NCBI GenBank assembly: GCA_009780175.1
Contig: WRAO01000007.1
Span: 28,585-92,584, forward strand
Length of the DNA: 64,000 nt
Direction: 5' to 3'
Source: Oscillospiraceae bacterium
Lineage (GTDB): Bacteria; Bacillota; Clostridia; Oscillospirales; Oscillospiraceae
In this document: one piece after another, positions 48,957 through 58,425 of the stretch
Position numbering within the stretch: position 1 is the stretch's first letter
Layout: each line of letters starts with the position of its first letter
The notes under the pieces: generated by a model
Databases searched by the model: none
Seen by the model: only the letters and a program-made list of their open reading frames with translations
Told to the model about the DNA's origin: nothing
Program-made: the position numbers and the translations under genes

Positions 48957-50342
48957 CTATTTCATCTCCCGAAATACCGCCAAAGCCGCCTTATACACCA
49001 TATAACAATCCGCCTTCGCCGCAACCTCAAAGGGCGCATGGAGGCTCTGCATCGGCACCCCCGCGTCAATCGTGTCAATATTCCGGCGGCTCATAAACAC
49101 AGCCACCGTCCCTCCGCCGCCTTGATCCACTTTCCCAAGCTCGCCCATCTGCCAGACGACCCCCGCCTTCTCAAACACCTGCCGCAGCCGCCCCACCACT
49201 TCGGCAGAAGCATCGCTCGTCCCGCTCTTCCCGCGGCTGCCGGAATATTTCATCACAGCCACGCCATAGTTCATCTTCGCGTTATTCCGCTTCTCTGAAA
49301 CCTCCGGATAATTCGGATCAAACGCGTTACAAACATCCATCGAAAGACAAAACGACTTCGCCAAGCAGTGGTGTACCTTCACCCCCTGCGTATCGCAAAG
49401 GTCCCCCACAAACTGCTCAAACGCATGGCTCTGCATCCCGGAAACGCCCTCAGACCCAATCTCTTCCTTGTCCGCAAGGACCACGACTGCCGTCCGATCC
49501 GGCGCCCCCTCCAAATCCAAGAGCGCCTTCAGCCCCGCAAACGCGCAGGCCCTATCGTCCTGCCCATACCCGCCGATAAAATTCCCGTCCAATCCGACAT
49601 CTCGCGCCGAAAACGCCGGCACCAGCATCAGTTCAGCGGACAAAAAGTCCTCCTCCGTAATCCCATACCGGCTCTGCAACAACCCCAGCACCCCGCGTTT
49701 TATCCGATCCTTCTCCTCCGACCCGAGCCCGGCTCCCGGCTCCCCGCCGACAAGAGCATTGAGCCCCTCCCCGGCAAATCCCTCCGCCAAGGTCTTCTGA
49801 TTCTGATCCTTACTCAAATGCGGCGGCAAATCGCTGATCGTCAGGCACGGCTCATCCGGATTCTCCCCCACATAAACTTCCACCACCGCCCCATCCCGCG
49901 TCACAACGACACCATGCAAGGCCAGCGGAATCGTCACCCACTGATACTTCCGCACCCCGCCGTAATAATGCGTCTTCAAAAACGCCAAATCACTATCCTC
50001 AAACAGCGGCAGCGGCTTCAGATCCAACCGCGGACTATCCACATGAGCCGCCGCAATATTCATCCCTTCCGCAAGCGACCGCGCGCCAATCACCGCAAAC
50101 GTCACCGCCCGCGCCCGATTCTCCACGTATACCTTATCGCCCGGCTGGAGCTCCATCCCCGGACGGTAAGCCACAAACCCTTTGGCCTCCGCCAACTCGA
50201 TGGCATACCGAACACAAAGCCGCTCGGTTTTCCCGCGATCGAGGAAAGCCTTATACGCCGAAATAAACGGCCCAATTGCCGACCGATCCTCTTCCGTCAG
50301 CGTATCCCAGACGTTCTTTTGTTTGTAGAGTAAGTTATCCAT
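48957..50342 (-). CDS. M18-family zinc aminopeptidase
   Basis: 461 residues from the ATG at 50342 (AGGAG upstream). Metal ligands in 'AAHVDSPRLDLKPLP', 'GGYGQDDRACAFAGLKAL' and 'DKEEIGSEGVSGMQSHAF'. M18 enzymes (aminopeptidase I type) remove N-terminal acidic or neutral residues from peptides in the cytoplasm and form dodecamers. Confidence 0.93.
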   Translation of the reverse strand: MDNLLYKQKNVWDTLTEEDRSAIGPFISAYKAFLDRGKTERLCVRYAIELAEAKGFVAYRPGMELQPGDKVYVENRARAVTFAVIGARSLAEGMNIAAAHVDSPRLDLKPLPLFEDSDLAFLKTHYYGGVRKYQWVTIPLALHGVVVTRDGAVVEVYVGENPDEPCLTISDLPPHLSKDQNQKTLAEGFAGEGLNALVGGEPGAGLGSEEKDRIKRGVLGLLQSRYGITEEDFLSAELMLVPAFSARDVGLDGNFIGGYGQDDRACAFAGLKALLDLEGAPDRTAVVVLADKEEIGSEGVSGMQSHAFEQFVGDLCDTQGVKVHHCLAKSFCLSMDVCNAFDPNYPEVSEKRNNAKMNYGVAVMKYSGSRGKSGTSDASAEVVGRLRQVFEKAGVVWQMGELGKVDQGGGGTVAVFMSRRNIDTIDAGVPMQSLHAPFEVAAKADCYMVYKAALAVFREMK

Positions 50343-50482
50343 AATGTTGCTCCTTTTAATGCCGCCGATCAGGCGCAATGTAAGTCGTTGTTATATAATG
50401 TACAGCTATGCCTAATGCTTATTCGGGACGTTATTTATAATTAAGCAATTATCCATTTTGCAATCGCACTTTGCCTCTGGTG

Positions 50483-51259
50483 TTAGTTAGATGAAATCGT
50501 AGTTTGGTCGCGAAAGAATTCTGGAATAATATGCTTCGTATCAACGCATGGTATCTTAACCCCAAAATGTGGCGTTTCACCGTAGCAAAACGCACTCATT
50601 GATGTAATGTCAGCACCATGTTTTGCAATACCTGAATTATCGTTTGTATAAAGCAGAAAACCGAGAGGATAGCACAAATATCCTGCCAAACACTGGTGAC
50701 CATTACCTCGCTCACTAACGATGTAGTTTTCCAGACAGCCGAGCCAACCATTGCTCGCTTTATCAGGGACAGCAACCATGGTAACGGTGTATTTCATGCT
50801 ATCGAATTGCATATTCTTTCTATCAAGTAGAAAATCTTTGCAGTCTAGCATTGTGCCTGCAGGGCAAATGCTACAGAAGATTGTGATAATTTGCTTAAAA
50901 AAAGCAAGCACATTTAAGTTGTTGTACTCAAAGGAAATAGCACCCATTTGCATATCATCAAAATCTTGAAATTTTTGATGTATTCCAAGAAGGACACTGC
51001 TAAAATGTTCAGCATAATTACTGCCCGTGTTGGAGTTGCAAGCATCACAAAGAGTGTCTAAACCTGCTCCTTGCTGCTTAATTTCTCCATAAAAGCCTTC
51101 AACATCTTTCATCTCAAAGCGCCCATTCCTTGCCATGTCAAGAACATTATATATTTTCACTTTTTTGGTATTCCCGACTGCCTTTGGAGGAATATGCTCA
51201 TATGTCAACTTTCCAACATTGCCACAAATATGACACATCCCAGTCTTACTTTTTCCCAT
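50483..51259 (-). CDS. HNH-like zinc-finger protein, probably acquired
   Basis: 258 residues from the ATG at 51259 (AAGGAT upstream). The N-terminus 'GMCHICGNVGKLTYEHIPPKA' with the later 'LCDACNSNTGSNYAEHF' is the HNH_5-type arrangement: CxxC, a conserved EH, CxxC. The rest (100-258) is not recognised. Base composition is clearly more AT-rich than the neighbours, it is flanked by AT-rich gaps, and it interrupts an otherwise housekeeping run, all pointing to transfer. May be a nuclease of a restriction or toxin type, but no partner gene is seen. Confidence 0.75.
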   Translation of the reverse strand: MGKSKTGMCHICGNVGKLTYEHIPPKAVGNTKKVKIYNVLDMARNGRFEMKDVEGFYGEIKQQGAGLDTLCDACNSNTGSNYAEHFSSVLLGIHQKFQDFDDMQMGAISFEYNNLNVLAFFKQIITIFCSICPAGTMLDCKDFLLDRKNMQFDSMKYTVTMVAVPDKASNGWLGCLENYIVSERGNGHQCLAGYLCYPLGFLLYTNDNSGIAKHGADITSMSAFCYGETPHFGVKIPCVDTKHIIPEFFRDQTTISSN

Positions 51260-51434
51260 ACGGCATCCTTTCAGCAAAAAAGTTCACGATAAATTCATCT
51301 CAATTTTGCGCCCTATTCATATCCCAATGCTATTCTAGCCGTAGCACCTTGAGAATCGCATATTGTGCGGAGTGTCCAACGTAACTATTATAAATTCGCT
51401 ACGCTCCTATCAAGCGCAACGGCACGCTCGGCTC

Positions 51435-52025
51435 CTACAAAACCCCCACAAAAAAAAACCGACATTCGTCAGCAAACGCCGCCGCATCTGCGCCATCATT
51501 CACCAACACAAAATCACACCCCGCCCGAAAAAAACCATCCGACTTCTGGCTTTCCACCCGCGCCAAGGCATACGCCGGATCAATCCCCTCCCGCGCTACA
51601 ATCCGCCGAACCCGCTCCTCAATGGGGGCCACAACCCCCACCACCATATCACACCGCGCCGCTATTCCGCTCTCAAGCAACGCAATCGCCTCAACGGCAA
51701 CCAGTTCCACATCCGCCTCAGCATACGCCGTCAACCGTGCATACACCTCCGCACAAACATACCGATGCGTAATCCCGTTCAGCGCCTCCAACGCATCCGC
51801 ATCCCCAAACACGATTTTACCCAGCGCCTTCCGATCTAACTGCCCACCGACAATCACACCCGGAAATCGCGCTTCCAGCTCCTCCAAAACAGGCCCACCC
51901 GCCGCGATCAATTCATGATACACCCGATCACAATCAATGATCCGCGCTCCCATCTCCGCCAAAACGCCAAGAGCGGTACTTTTGCCCGCCCCACTGCCGC
52001 CGGTGATGCCGATAACCTTCATCAT
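51435..52025 (-). CDS. coaE: Dephospho-CoA kinase
   Basis: 196 residues. P-loop 'GITGGSGAGKSTALGVL', 'GARIIDCDRVYHELI', and 'RDRV'-type region 'VEESQK..GFFRAGCDFVLVN'. Phosphorylates dephospho-CoA, the last step of CoA synthesis. Start overlaps the prfA stop by four bases (ATGA). Confidence 0.94.
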   Translation of the reverse strand: MMKVIGITGGSGAGKSTALGVLAEMGARIIDCDRVYHELIAAGGPVLEELEARFPGVIVGGQLDRKALGKIVFGDADALEALNGITHRYVCAEVYARLTAYAEADVELVAVEAIALLESGIAARCDMVVGVVAPIEERVRRIVAREGIDPAYALARVESQKSDGFFRAGCDFVLVNDGADAAAFADECRFFFVGVL

Positions 52026-53098
52026 TCGCCCCCACTGGCCCGCATCTTCTCGGCCTGATCGGCGGTGATGAGCGCGTCAATCACCTCGTCCATATCCCCG
52101 TTCATAATCTGCTCAATCTTATACAGCGTCAGCCCAATCCGATGGTCCGTCACCCGCCCCTGCGGATAGTTGTAAGTCCGAATCCGCTCCGACCGATCCC
52201 CAGACCCAACCTGACTCTTCCGCTCCGCCGCCTGCGCCGCGATCTGCTTCTCCTGCTCCACCTCATACAGGCGCGAAACGAGAATCTTCATCGCTTTATC
52301 CTTGTTCTTATGCTGGCTCCGCTCATCCTGACATTCGACGACAGTCCCCGTCGGCAAGTGCGTAATCCGAATGGCGCTCTCCGTCTTATTCACGTGCTGC
52401 CCTCCCGCTCCAGAAGCCCGGAACGTATCAATCTGCAATTCCGACGGATTAATGGCAAAATCCACTTCCTCCATCTCCGCCAACACCGCCACCGTGACGG
52501 TAGACGTATGAATCCGCCCCGAAGCCTCCGTATCCGGCACCCGCTGCACTCGATGTACCCCGCTCTCATACTTCAGCCGCGAATACGCCCCGTCACCTGC
52601 GATCAAGAAGCTGACTTCCTTGATTCCGCCCAGCTCCGTCTCGTTGATGTTCAAAATCTCCGTCTTCCACCGCCGCCGCTCGCCATACATGGAATACATG
52701 CGATAGAGGCTATGCGCAAACAAAGCCGCCTCCTCCCCGCCCGCGCCGCCACGAATCTCGACGATGACGTTCCGCGAATCATTGGGATCCCGCGGCAGAA
52801 GCAAAATCTTAAGCTCGCCCTGCAAACGGACAATCTCATCCTTCGCAAAATCGAGCTCCTGCTGCGCGAGTTCGCGAAATTCCGGATCATCAATCTTCCC
52901 GTCCAAAATCGCCAAAGCTTCAGCCTCAGCCTCCTCCGCCTTGCGATACGCCCGATAGGTTTCCACAACCGGCGTAATCTCCTTCTGCTCCCGCGCAATC
53001 CGCGCCACGGCAGACGGGTCATTATACACCTCCGGACTCGCCATCTTCGACGCCAATTCCTCGTATTTTTCCTCAACTAACTTCAGTTTATCAAACAT
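52022..53098 (-). CDS. prfA: Peptide chain release factor 1
   Basis: 358 residues. 'GASGAGGQHVNKTESAIRITHLPTG' holds the catalytic GGQ, and the codon-recognition 'RVPDTEASGRIHTS' loop includes PxT-type residues ('VPDTEASG') of RF1, which reads UAA and UAG. No in-frame stop, so no RF2-style frameshift. Confidence 0.97.
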   Translation of the reverse strand: MFDKLKLVEEKYEELASKMASPEVYNDPSAVARIAREQKEITPVVETYRAYRKAEEAEAEALAILDGKIDDPEFRELAQQELDFAKDEIVRLQGELKILLLPRDPNDSRNVIVEIRGGAGGEEAALFAHSLYRMYSMYGERRRWKTEILNINETELGGIKEVSFLIAGDGAYSRLKYESGVHRVQRVPDTEASGRIHTSTVTVAVLAEMEEVDFAINPSELQIDTFRASGAGGQHVNKTESAIRITHLPTGTVVECQDERSQHKNKDKAMKILVSRLYEVEQEKQIAAQAAERKSQVGSGDRSERIRTYNYPQGRVTDHRIGLTLYKIEQIMNGDMDEVIDALITADQAEKMRASGGE

Positions 53099-53158
53099 AA
53101 TGTATCGCTTCCTTTATCCCATTGTAGGGGGCGACGCCTTCGGCGCCCCGCTTTATTT

Positions 53159-53467
53159 CTAACGACGCCATACTCTCCAAATGGTATTCGCAACGAACCC
53201 GCAAACCGCCATGCCTATCCCAAGCAATATAACGACCCATCCCAACAACGCGTATCCCAGCGCATTCCACCCGCTCATAAAGGTTTGCATATATGCCGTA
53301 AAAACAACCGCTGTGAGGATAACTGACACTGACACACCGTGACACTTGACAAAAAAACGATTGCGATCACGCGCATCTTCAAATTTTTCCGCCCCTAAAT
53401 ACACATAGGCACCAAAAAGCAGTGATATGCTGGCAAGCATAAAAAATATGAAAATAAACACTGCCAT
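53159..53467 (-). CDS. Small membrane protein (DUF3784-like)
   Basis: 102 residues, three hydrophobic segments with a basic/acidic loop 'GAEKFEDARDRNRFFVKCHG' between the first two. The shape is like DUF3784 proteins, with low certainty. Between prfA and tsf. A GGGGCG...CGCCCC hairpin (53128-53151) lies between it and prfA. Confidence 0.6.
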   Translation of the reverse strand: MAVFIFIFFMLASISLLFGAYVYLGAEKFEDARDRNRFFVKCHGVSVSVILTAVVFTAYMQTFMSGWNALGYALLGWVVILLGIGMAVCGFVANTIWRVWRR

Positions 53468-53518
53468 AGCTATTTCCTCGCATCCTTTGCAAATTCTACC
53501 ACACCGCCACCCAAAAGT

Positions 53519-53549
53519 AAACGGGGCTGATAAGAGTATCAGCCCCGCC
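53519..53549 (-). terminator. Terminator of rpsB-tsf
   Basis: GGGGCTGATA pairs with TATCAGCCCC, followed leftward by GTTTACTTTTGG, 17 bases after tsf. Confidence 0.85.
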
Positions 53550-53563
53550 TTAGTCCAAAATTC

Positions 53564-54499
53564 CTACTTCATCATGCTCGCAACTTCCGCCGCAAAATCC
53601 GTCTCTTCCTTCTCAATGCCCTCACCGCGCTCAAAGCGGGTGAAGCCCTTGATGGTGATCGTGCCGCCCAGCGCCTTCGCCAGAGCCGCCACATGCTGCT
53701 CGACGGTGAGCTTCGCCTCTTTTACAAACGGCTGGTTCACGAGGCAGACTTCCTCAAAGAACTTGTTCATCCGGCCTTTGACCATGTTTTGGGCAATCGC
53801 CTCAGCCTTGTCATCCGGCAGATCCTTCGCCTTGTTCTCCTCAATCGCCTTGGCGAGTTGAATCTTCTCCTCCGCCGCAATCGTCGCCGCGTCGATCGAA
53901 GTCGAGTCGAGGTAGAGCGGACGCATCGCCGCAATTTGCATCGCGAGGTCTTTACCCAGTTCCAACACCTTCTCATTTGCCGCAATATTCTCAGAAGCCT
54001 CAAGGTTCACCAGCACACCGATCCGGCCGCCCATGTGCACATAAGGCACAGTCACACCCGTGTCATAGCGTGCAAAGCGGCGAATTTGAATGTTCTCGCC
54101 GATAACCATAACTTTTTCTTGTTGCATCTGAAGCACAGTGATCTCACTGCCCGGGTACGGCAGCGCCAAAAGCGCCTCCAAATCAGCCGGATTATGCTCC
54201 GCAACCAGTTTTGCCACATCGTTCGCGAAAGCCATAAAGCTCTCGTTCTTCGCGACGAAATCCGTCTCCGCGTTGATCTCTGCCACCGCGCCGACCGTGC
54301 CAACAGACGCTGCGGCTACAACGCCCTCAGCGGCAATTCTGCCGGCCTTCTTCTGTGCCGCCGCGAGGCCTTTTTCGCGCAGGAAGATCACAGCCGCATC
54401 CATATCTCCGTTCGTCTCGGTCAGGGCCTTTTTGCAGTCCATCATGCCCACGCCGGTCATCTCACGCAGCGTTTGTACGTCTTTTGCTGAAAATGCCAT
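53564..54499 (-). CDS. tsf: Elongation factor Ts
   Basis: 311 residues. 'VQTLREMTGVGMMDCKKALTETNGD' is the EF-Ts signature, followed by 'GVVAAASVGTVGAVAEINAETDFVAKNE' and two core subdomains. Exchange factor for EF-Tu. In an operon 17 bases after rpsB. Confidence 0.97.
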   Translation of the reverse strand: MAFSAKDVQTLREMTGVGMMDCKKALTETNGDMDAAVIFLREKGLAAAQKKAGRIAAEGVVAAASVGTVGAVAEINAETDFVAKNESFMAFANDVAKLVAEHNPADLEALLALPYPGSEITVLQMQQEKVMVIGENIQIRRFARYDTGVTVPYVHMGGRIGVLVNLEASENIAANEKVLELGKDLAMQIAAMRPLYLDSTSIDAATIAAEEKIQLAKAIEENKAKDLPDDKAEAIAQNMVKGRMNKFFEEVCLVNQPFVKEAKLTVEQHVAALAKALGGTITIKGFTRFERGEGIEKEETDFAAEVASMMK

Positions 54500-54516
54500 A
54501 TCCCTATTCCTCCCGA

Positions 54517-55275
54517 TTACTCTACAGTCTCTTCGATCATCTCTGTGAGCTCCGCTGCCGGAGCAGTAGCCGCCGCCTGCGGTGCGTCTTCACCCTGACG
54601 GCCTTCCACAATGGCATTCGCCATGCATTGGCTAATCAGTTTGATCGCGCGAATCGCGTCGTCATTGCCCGGAATCGGGTAGTCCACCTCATCCGGATCG
54701 CAGTTGGTGTCTACGATAGCCACTACCGGAATCTTCAGCTTGTGCGCCTCTGCAATCGCGTTGTGCTCTTTGCGCGGGTCTACAATGAAGATTGCCCCGG
54801 GAATACGCTTCATATTCTCTACACCGCCGAGATACTTCTCCAGCTTGTTGATCTCGTTGGTGAGCTTAATAACTTCCTTCTTCGGCAGCATGTCAAATGT
54901 GCCGTCCTCTTGCATCTTGCGCAGCTGCGCCAGACGGTCTACGCGTGTGCGCATGGTCTTAAAGTTGGTGAGCATGCCGCCCAACCAGCGTGCATTGACA
55001 TAGTGCATCCCGACGCGCTCGGCCTCTTCCTTGATCGCGTCCTGTGCTTGCTTTTTCGTGCCCACGAACAAAATGCTCTGCCCGCTCTCCGCAACCTCGC
55101 GGACAAACGCATAAGCTGCTTCCAGTTTCTTCACTGTCTTTTGCAGATCAATAATATAGATCCCGTTGCGCTCCATGTAGATATAGGGCGCCATTTTCGG
55201 GTTCCACCGACGTGTTTGGTGACCGAAGTGGACACCGGCTTCGAGCAGTTGCTTCATTGATACGACTTGTGCCAT
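54517..55275 (-). CDS. rpsB: 30S ribosomal protein S2
   Basis: 252 residues. '[27 protein letters not shown]', '[14 protein letters not shown]', '[30 protein letters not shown]' and '[12 protein letters not shown]' are S2. AGGAGG ribosome site. Has a long leader. Confidence 0.98.
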   Translation of the reverse strand: MAQVVSMKQLLEAGVHFGHQTRRWNPKMAPYIYMERNGIYIIDLQKTVKKLEAAYAFVREVAESGQSILFVGTKKQAQDAIKEEAERVGMHYVNARWLGGMLTNFKTMRTRVDRLAQLRKMQEDGTFDMLPKKEVIKLTNEINKLEKYLGGVENMKRIPGAIFIVDPRKEHNAIAEAHKLKIPVVAIVDTNCDPDEVDYPIPGNDDAIRAIKLISQCMANAIVEGRQGEDAPQAAATAPAAELTEMIEETVE

Positions 55276-55512
55276 GTTTGTTTCTGCCTCCTAAATTTTT
55301 GTTTTCTCGCTGGGCAAGCCGCCCTAAGCCCCCGCCTTCGGCGGATGGCAAGGCTGGCTAGGCCCTGCATTAACTCGACTAACCATTTGCGGGAAAATCG
55401 CCCGCAAACGGAAGTCTCGTTCTATCCTCCACCGTCATCCACCAGATTGCCTACGCCGGAGTTCCCGTGCGCACCAGACAACCTGTCCGACTGGTGTGTG
55501 TAATGCCTAGGT
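55276..55512 (-). promoter_or_regulatory. Long structured 5' leader of rpsB-tsf
   Basis: About 230 bases without a gene between the promoter and rpsB. Stems seen leftward: CACCAG...CTGGTG, TTTGCGGG/CCCGCAAA (near 55386-55408) and a GCC/GGC-rich arm near the start codon. The length and position suit an S2-binding autoregulatory leader; no T-run attenuator is seen. Confidence 0.6.
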
Positions 55513-55541
55513 ATTATAGCAGACCTATCTAGTATTAGCAA
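55513..55541 (-). promoter_or_regulatory. Promoter of rpsB-tsf
   Basis: TTGCTA (55536-55541), 17 bases, TATAAT (55513-55518), reading leftward. Confidence 0.85.
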
Positions 55542-55547
55542 GGTTTT

Positions 55548-55844
55548 TTAGAAAAACGATCGCGATTTCTTCTGTCTATGTTCTCGCCCGTGTCGGCGCG
55601 GTTCGCCTTCGATGTCGATTAGAATGATGTCTTCCCCGATTTTGGTGATCTTCTCCCACGGAATCACAAGGTCTTCTCCTCTGCCGAACAGTCCAAAAAA
55701 CCGTGCCGGGCCTGGCACGATGAGGGCCGTCACTTGTCCTTCCGGCATGGTGATCTCCACATCGTCCACAAACCCGAGCCGGTTTCCGTTATTGAGGTTG
55801 ATAATCTCCTTATAGCGCAAATCTCCCACCGTGATATGTTGCAT
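55548..55844 (-). CDS. PRC-barrel protein, YlmC/YmxH family
   Basis: 98 residues. 'GDLRYKEIINLNNGNRLGFVDDVEI' and 'FGLFGRGEDLVIPWEKITKIGEDIILI' are the YlmC/YmxH sporulation-linked PRC barrel. The C-terminus is a basic Arg/His/Lys tail. AAGGGGGG ribosome site. In many spore formers it is near sigG, here 3.5 kb away. Confidence 0.9.
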   Translation of the reverse strand: MQHITVGDLRYKEIINLNNGNRLGFVDDVEITMPEGQVTALIVPGPARFFGLFGRGEDLVIPWEKITKIGEDIILIDIEGEPRRHGREHRQKKSRSFF

Positions 55845-55913
55845 AACAATCCCCCCTTACGACACAGCGTATTCGTTTCAGGGTTTGTATTATGTCCGTT
55901 TGCGCCCGCAATG

Positions 55914-55951
55914 GGTTCTCAATGGGGCCCATTTGGGGGCCATTGAGAACC
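55914..55951. terminator. Strong hairpin after the LytTR regulator gene
   Basis: GGTTCTCAATGG pairs with CCATTGAGAACC, with TTTATTGTT on the plus side only, although the genes on both sides run leftward. Confidence 0.6.
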
Positions 55952-55998
55952 TTTATTGTTCCCCAAAGGACCCTAAACAGAGACTTTATGGCGCCCTT

Positions 55999-56742
55999 TT
56001 ACCCGTTCTCCGCAATCGCATTCAGGAGTTCTTGTACCTTTTTCGAACCCACAAGCGCAATCTCGCCGTTCGTCATCTCAATCTCTTTCATCGCATGGTC
56101 GACCTGTTTGATGTTTTTCAGATTCACAACAAAAGACTTATGGCTCCGATAAAAGTCCGGGCTAATTTCAGTGAGCTCGTTGATGGAGCCATAGAAGATA
56201 ATTTGGCTGTTTTCGAGGTGCAAGACTACCTTGTGCGGGGTTGGATGGGAAGTGAAAAACATGATATCGTCAAAGGGAATGAGCCGCGTCCGATCACCGT
56301 CTTTGACTTGATACCGACCGGTTTTCGGGGATTTATCGCTCGAATAGCGCTGATAGATGGTATCAATACAGGTCTGTATGCGGCCTTGAAGCTCCAGAGG
56401 ACGGTCTTTGACAATATAGTCCATCGCCTCCAATTTGTATTGGAAGGTGAGGTGCAATAGGTCCGCATGCGTCGTGACAAAGATGAACGCGCTATAGAGA
56501 TCTCTCTCCCGGATGCGGGCGGCGAGGGCTAGACCGTCTATCTCGTGTCCGAGGTCTACGTCTAGGATGTAGAACACTTTTTGCTCCGGATGCATATGAG
56601 AGTAGTGCAAGACCGCGGTCGGGTCGTCCGCGGAGAGTGCGATTTCCATGTCATATTCTTCCATCATGATATGGTTGTTCACGATGGTTTCAATTCGTTT
56701 TCGTTGTGCGAAATTGTCTTCACAAATGACTACGTGTATCAT
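55999..56742 (-). CDS. AgrA-like LytTR response regulator
   Basis: 247 residues. Receiver 1-130 with phospho-Asp in 'FYILDVDLG' and 'ICEDN' acid pocket; LytTR DNA-binding domain 145-240 ('DIMFFTSHPTPHKVVLHL', 'FYRSHKSFVVNLKNIKQV'). Controls genes through direct repeats. Its start overlaps the kinase stop (ATGA). Confidence 0.94.
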   Translation of the reverse strand: MIHVVICEDNFAQRKRIETIVNNHIMMEEYDMEIALSADDPTAVLHYSHMHPEQKVFYILDVDLGHEIDGLALAARIRERDLYSAFIFVTTHADLLHLTFQYKLEAMDYIVKDRPLELQGRIQTCIDTIYQRYSSDKSPKTGRYQVKDGDRTRLIPFDDIMFFTSHPTPHKVVLHLENSQIIFYGSINELTEISPDFYRSHKSFVVNLKNIKQVDHAMKEIEMTNGEIALVGSKKVQELLNAIAENG

Positions 56743-58154
56743 GGATACACTCCTTCCCTCGCGCTGCGGATGGTCACCGTCTGGGTGAATGTTCCGGCTT
56801 CAATGGCGGTCGATCGTGTGATATTGGGGTAGGAGGCTTCGATTTCATCTAGGATGGCGAGTCCAAATCCGCGCCCCTCGCCTTTGGTGGAAAATCCGGG
56901 CCGCCTGAGCACATGGAGTTTTTGGATATCCGAACGGCAGGTGTTTTGCACGACAAAGGTCAGGGCGTCCTCCCCCCGAAAACAGGCGACCGCAAGCTTA
57001 CCGCCGGACAGCGCGGCGAGTTCTTCAATCGCGTTGTCCAGGATAATGCCGAGCATGCGCACGAGCGGAACGGACTCCATGGGGATATGATTAATTTCTT
57101 CATGCGCCTCAAAAAAGGTAGAGATATCCATGCTCATGTTTTGCGCCATGATGAGCTTGGCGGCGAGAATACTCTTGATTTCCGGCACTTTGATTTTGCC
57201 GAGGGCCTGCAGCGCAAAGTCGTCTTTGGTCAGAATCTCAGAGGCCGGTTTGATCTCTTTGGTGTAATACTGTTCGAGGCCTGCCCAGTCGCGGGCGGCG
57301 AAAAAGCCGTCCATCGACGTGAGGATATTTTGATAGTCGTGCTTGAATTTCCGCATGGCGGTGTGCTGCCGCTCTAGCTCATCGGTGTAGAACTTCAGGT
57401 CTTTGTGCTCCGCCTCTTTGCGCTCTCGTTCATATTTTTGGCTGATATATCTTGTGTGCACGAGAGAGATCACAAGAAAAATATAGATCACCGAAAAAGC
57501 CGCGAAGACGGGCCAGGACCAATCCTCTCCGGGGGAGAAGTCTGCCGCCCGGGAATAGAAGATAAACAGGGCCGCGATCACAAGAGCGAGGGCTGTTACA
57601 GATATCCCGAGGAGAAGATTTTGCAGGCGGTTGCTGAGCGCAGGCGCGGCATACAGTCTCCGCGCGGCTCTTAAGATCCAAAGAACGAACAGCGTTGCAA
57701 CCGTACCGTGCAGCAGGAGATGGACCGCAACCGGAAGCGGATCTTGCATCAGCGTCATGGTCCAGTATAGGCGAAACGCCGGGAAGAACACGGCTGAGAA
57801 GATATCGACGATAAAATCGCTCACCAGGGAAACGGCGATGGCGGTTGCCATGAGTGAAATAGAATTTCTGATGGACAATAATCTCGCTTTATAGAAATAG
57901 AAAAATATGGCCGGGATGTATAGAAAGAGGATCATCAAGAAATTCATATCACTGAATAGCTGTGCGGAGAGATTCGGAAAATCAAACTGGAGCACAAAAA
58001 CCCGTACAAAGGAGAGCAGCAGCCCTGTCAAAATCAAGTGGACTGTTTCTTTGGTTTGTAGTTTCCAGTCTCCGGTTAAGCCCTTTGCCACAACGAAGAG
58101 AAAGAATAGGTGGACAAAGATGGACATAAAAAAGTTGAGCATTTGATCTACCAC
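56739..58154 (-). CDS. AgrC-like GHKL sensor kinase
   Basis: 471 residues. Six or seven membrane segments (1-235), a coil, 'RKFKHDYQNILTSMDGF' with the HDY phospho-His typical of AgrC/HPK10 kinases, then N box 'LDNAIEELAAL' and 'GEGRGFGLAILDEI'. Such kinases sense secreted peptides; no AgrD/AgrB genes are seen in the window. Confidence 0.92.
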   Translation of the reverse strand: MVDQMLNFFMSIFVHLFFLFVVAKGLTGDWKLQTKETVHLILTGLLLSFVRVFVLQFDFPNLSAQLFSDMNFLMILFLYIPAIFFYFYKARLLSIRNSISLMATAIAVSLVSDFIVDIFSAVFFPAFRLYWTMTLMQDPLPVAVHLLLHGTVATLFVLWILRAARRLYAAPALSNRLQNLLLGISVTALALVIAALFIFYSRAADFSPGEDWSWPVFAAFSVIYIFLVISLVHTRYISQKYERERKEAEHKDLKFYTDELERQHTAMRKFKHDYQNILTSMDGFFAARDWAGLEQYYTKEIKPASEILTKDDFALQALGKIKVPEIKSILAAKLIMAQNMSMDISTFFEAHEEINHIPMESVPLVRMLGIILDNAIEELAALSGGKLAVACFRGEDALTFVVQNTCRSDIQKLHVLRRPGFSTKGEGRGFGLAILDEIEASYPNITRSTAIEAGTFTQTVTIRSAREGVYP

Positions 58155-58302
58155 GCGACGACTCCTCCTTTCCGCATATTGCGAAACGCATAGATGAATT
58201 TTAGTATAGCATAGATTTCAGCGCATTTCGACGCCAGTTTCGCCTTTGGAACATTCGGAATGATTTTCGTCTTTTTTTGACCCAATGTGATAGATTGCTA
58301 TT

Positions 58303-58351
58303 TTGTTGCAGTAATATACAATTACATAGAATGTTTTAAACTAAATTCTAT
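58303..58351 (+). promoter_or_regulatory. Rrf2 gene promoter with overlapping inverted repeat
   Basis: TTGTTG (58303-58308), 18 bases, TAGAAT (58327-58332). The repeat ATAGAAT-N12-ATTCTAT (58326-58351) covers the -10 box. The rest of 58155-58425 holds no gene that I see. Confidence 0.55.
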
Positions 58352-58425
58352 ATTAATAAATTGCCGTGCGCACGCCCATTCAGGCAGGCATTCGGCGCTC
58401 TAGACAGGCGAAAGGATGATAAGGT

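Noticed and set aside
55267..55503. A rightward 78-residue open frame in the rpsB leader
   Set aside because: No ribosome site; the segment is the leader of rpsB on the other strand.
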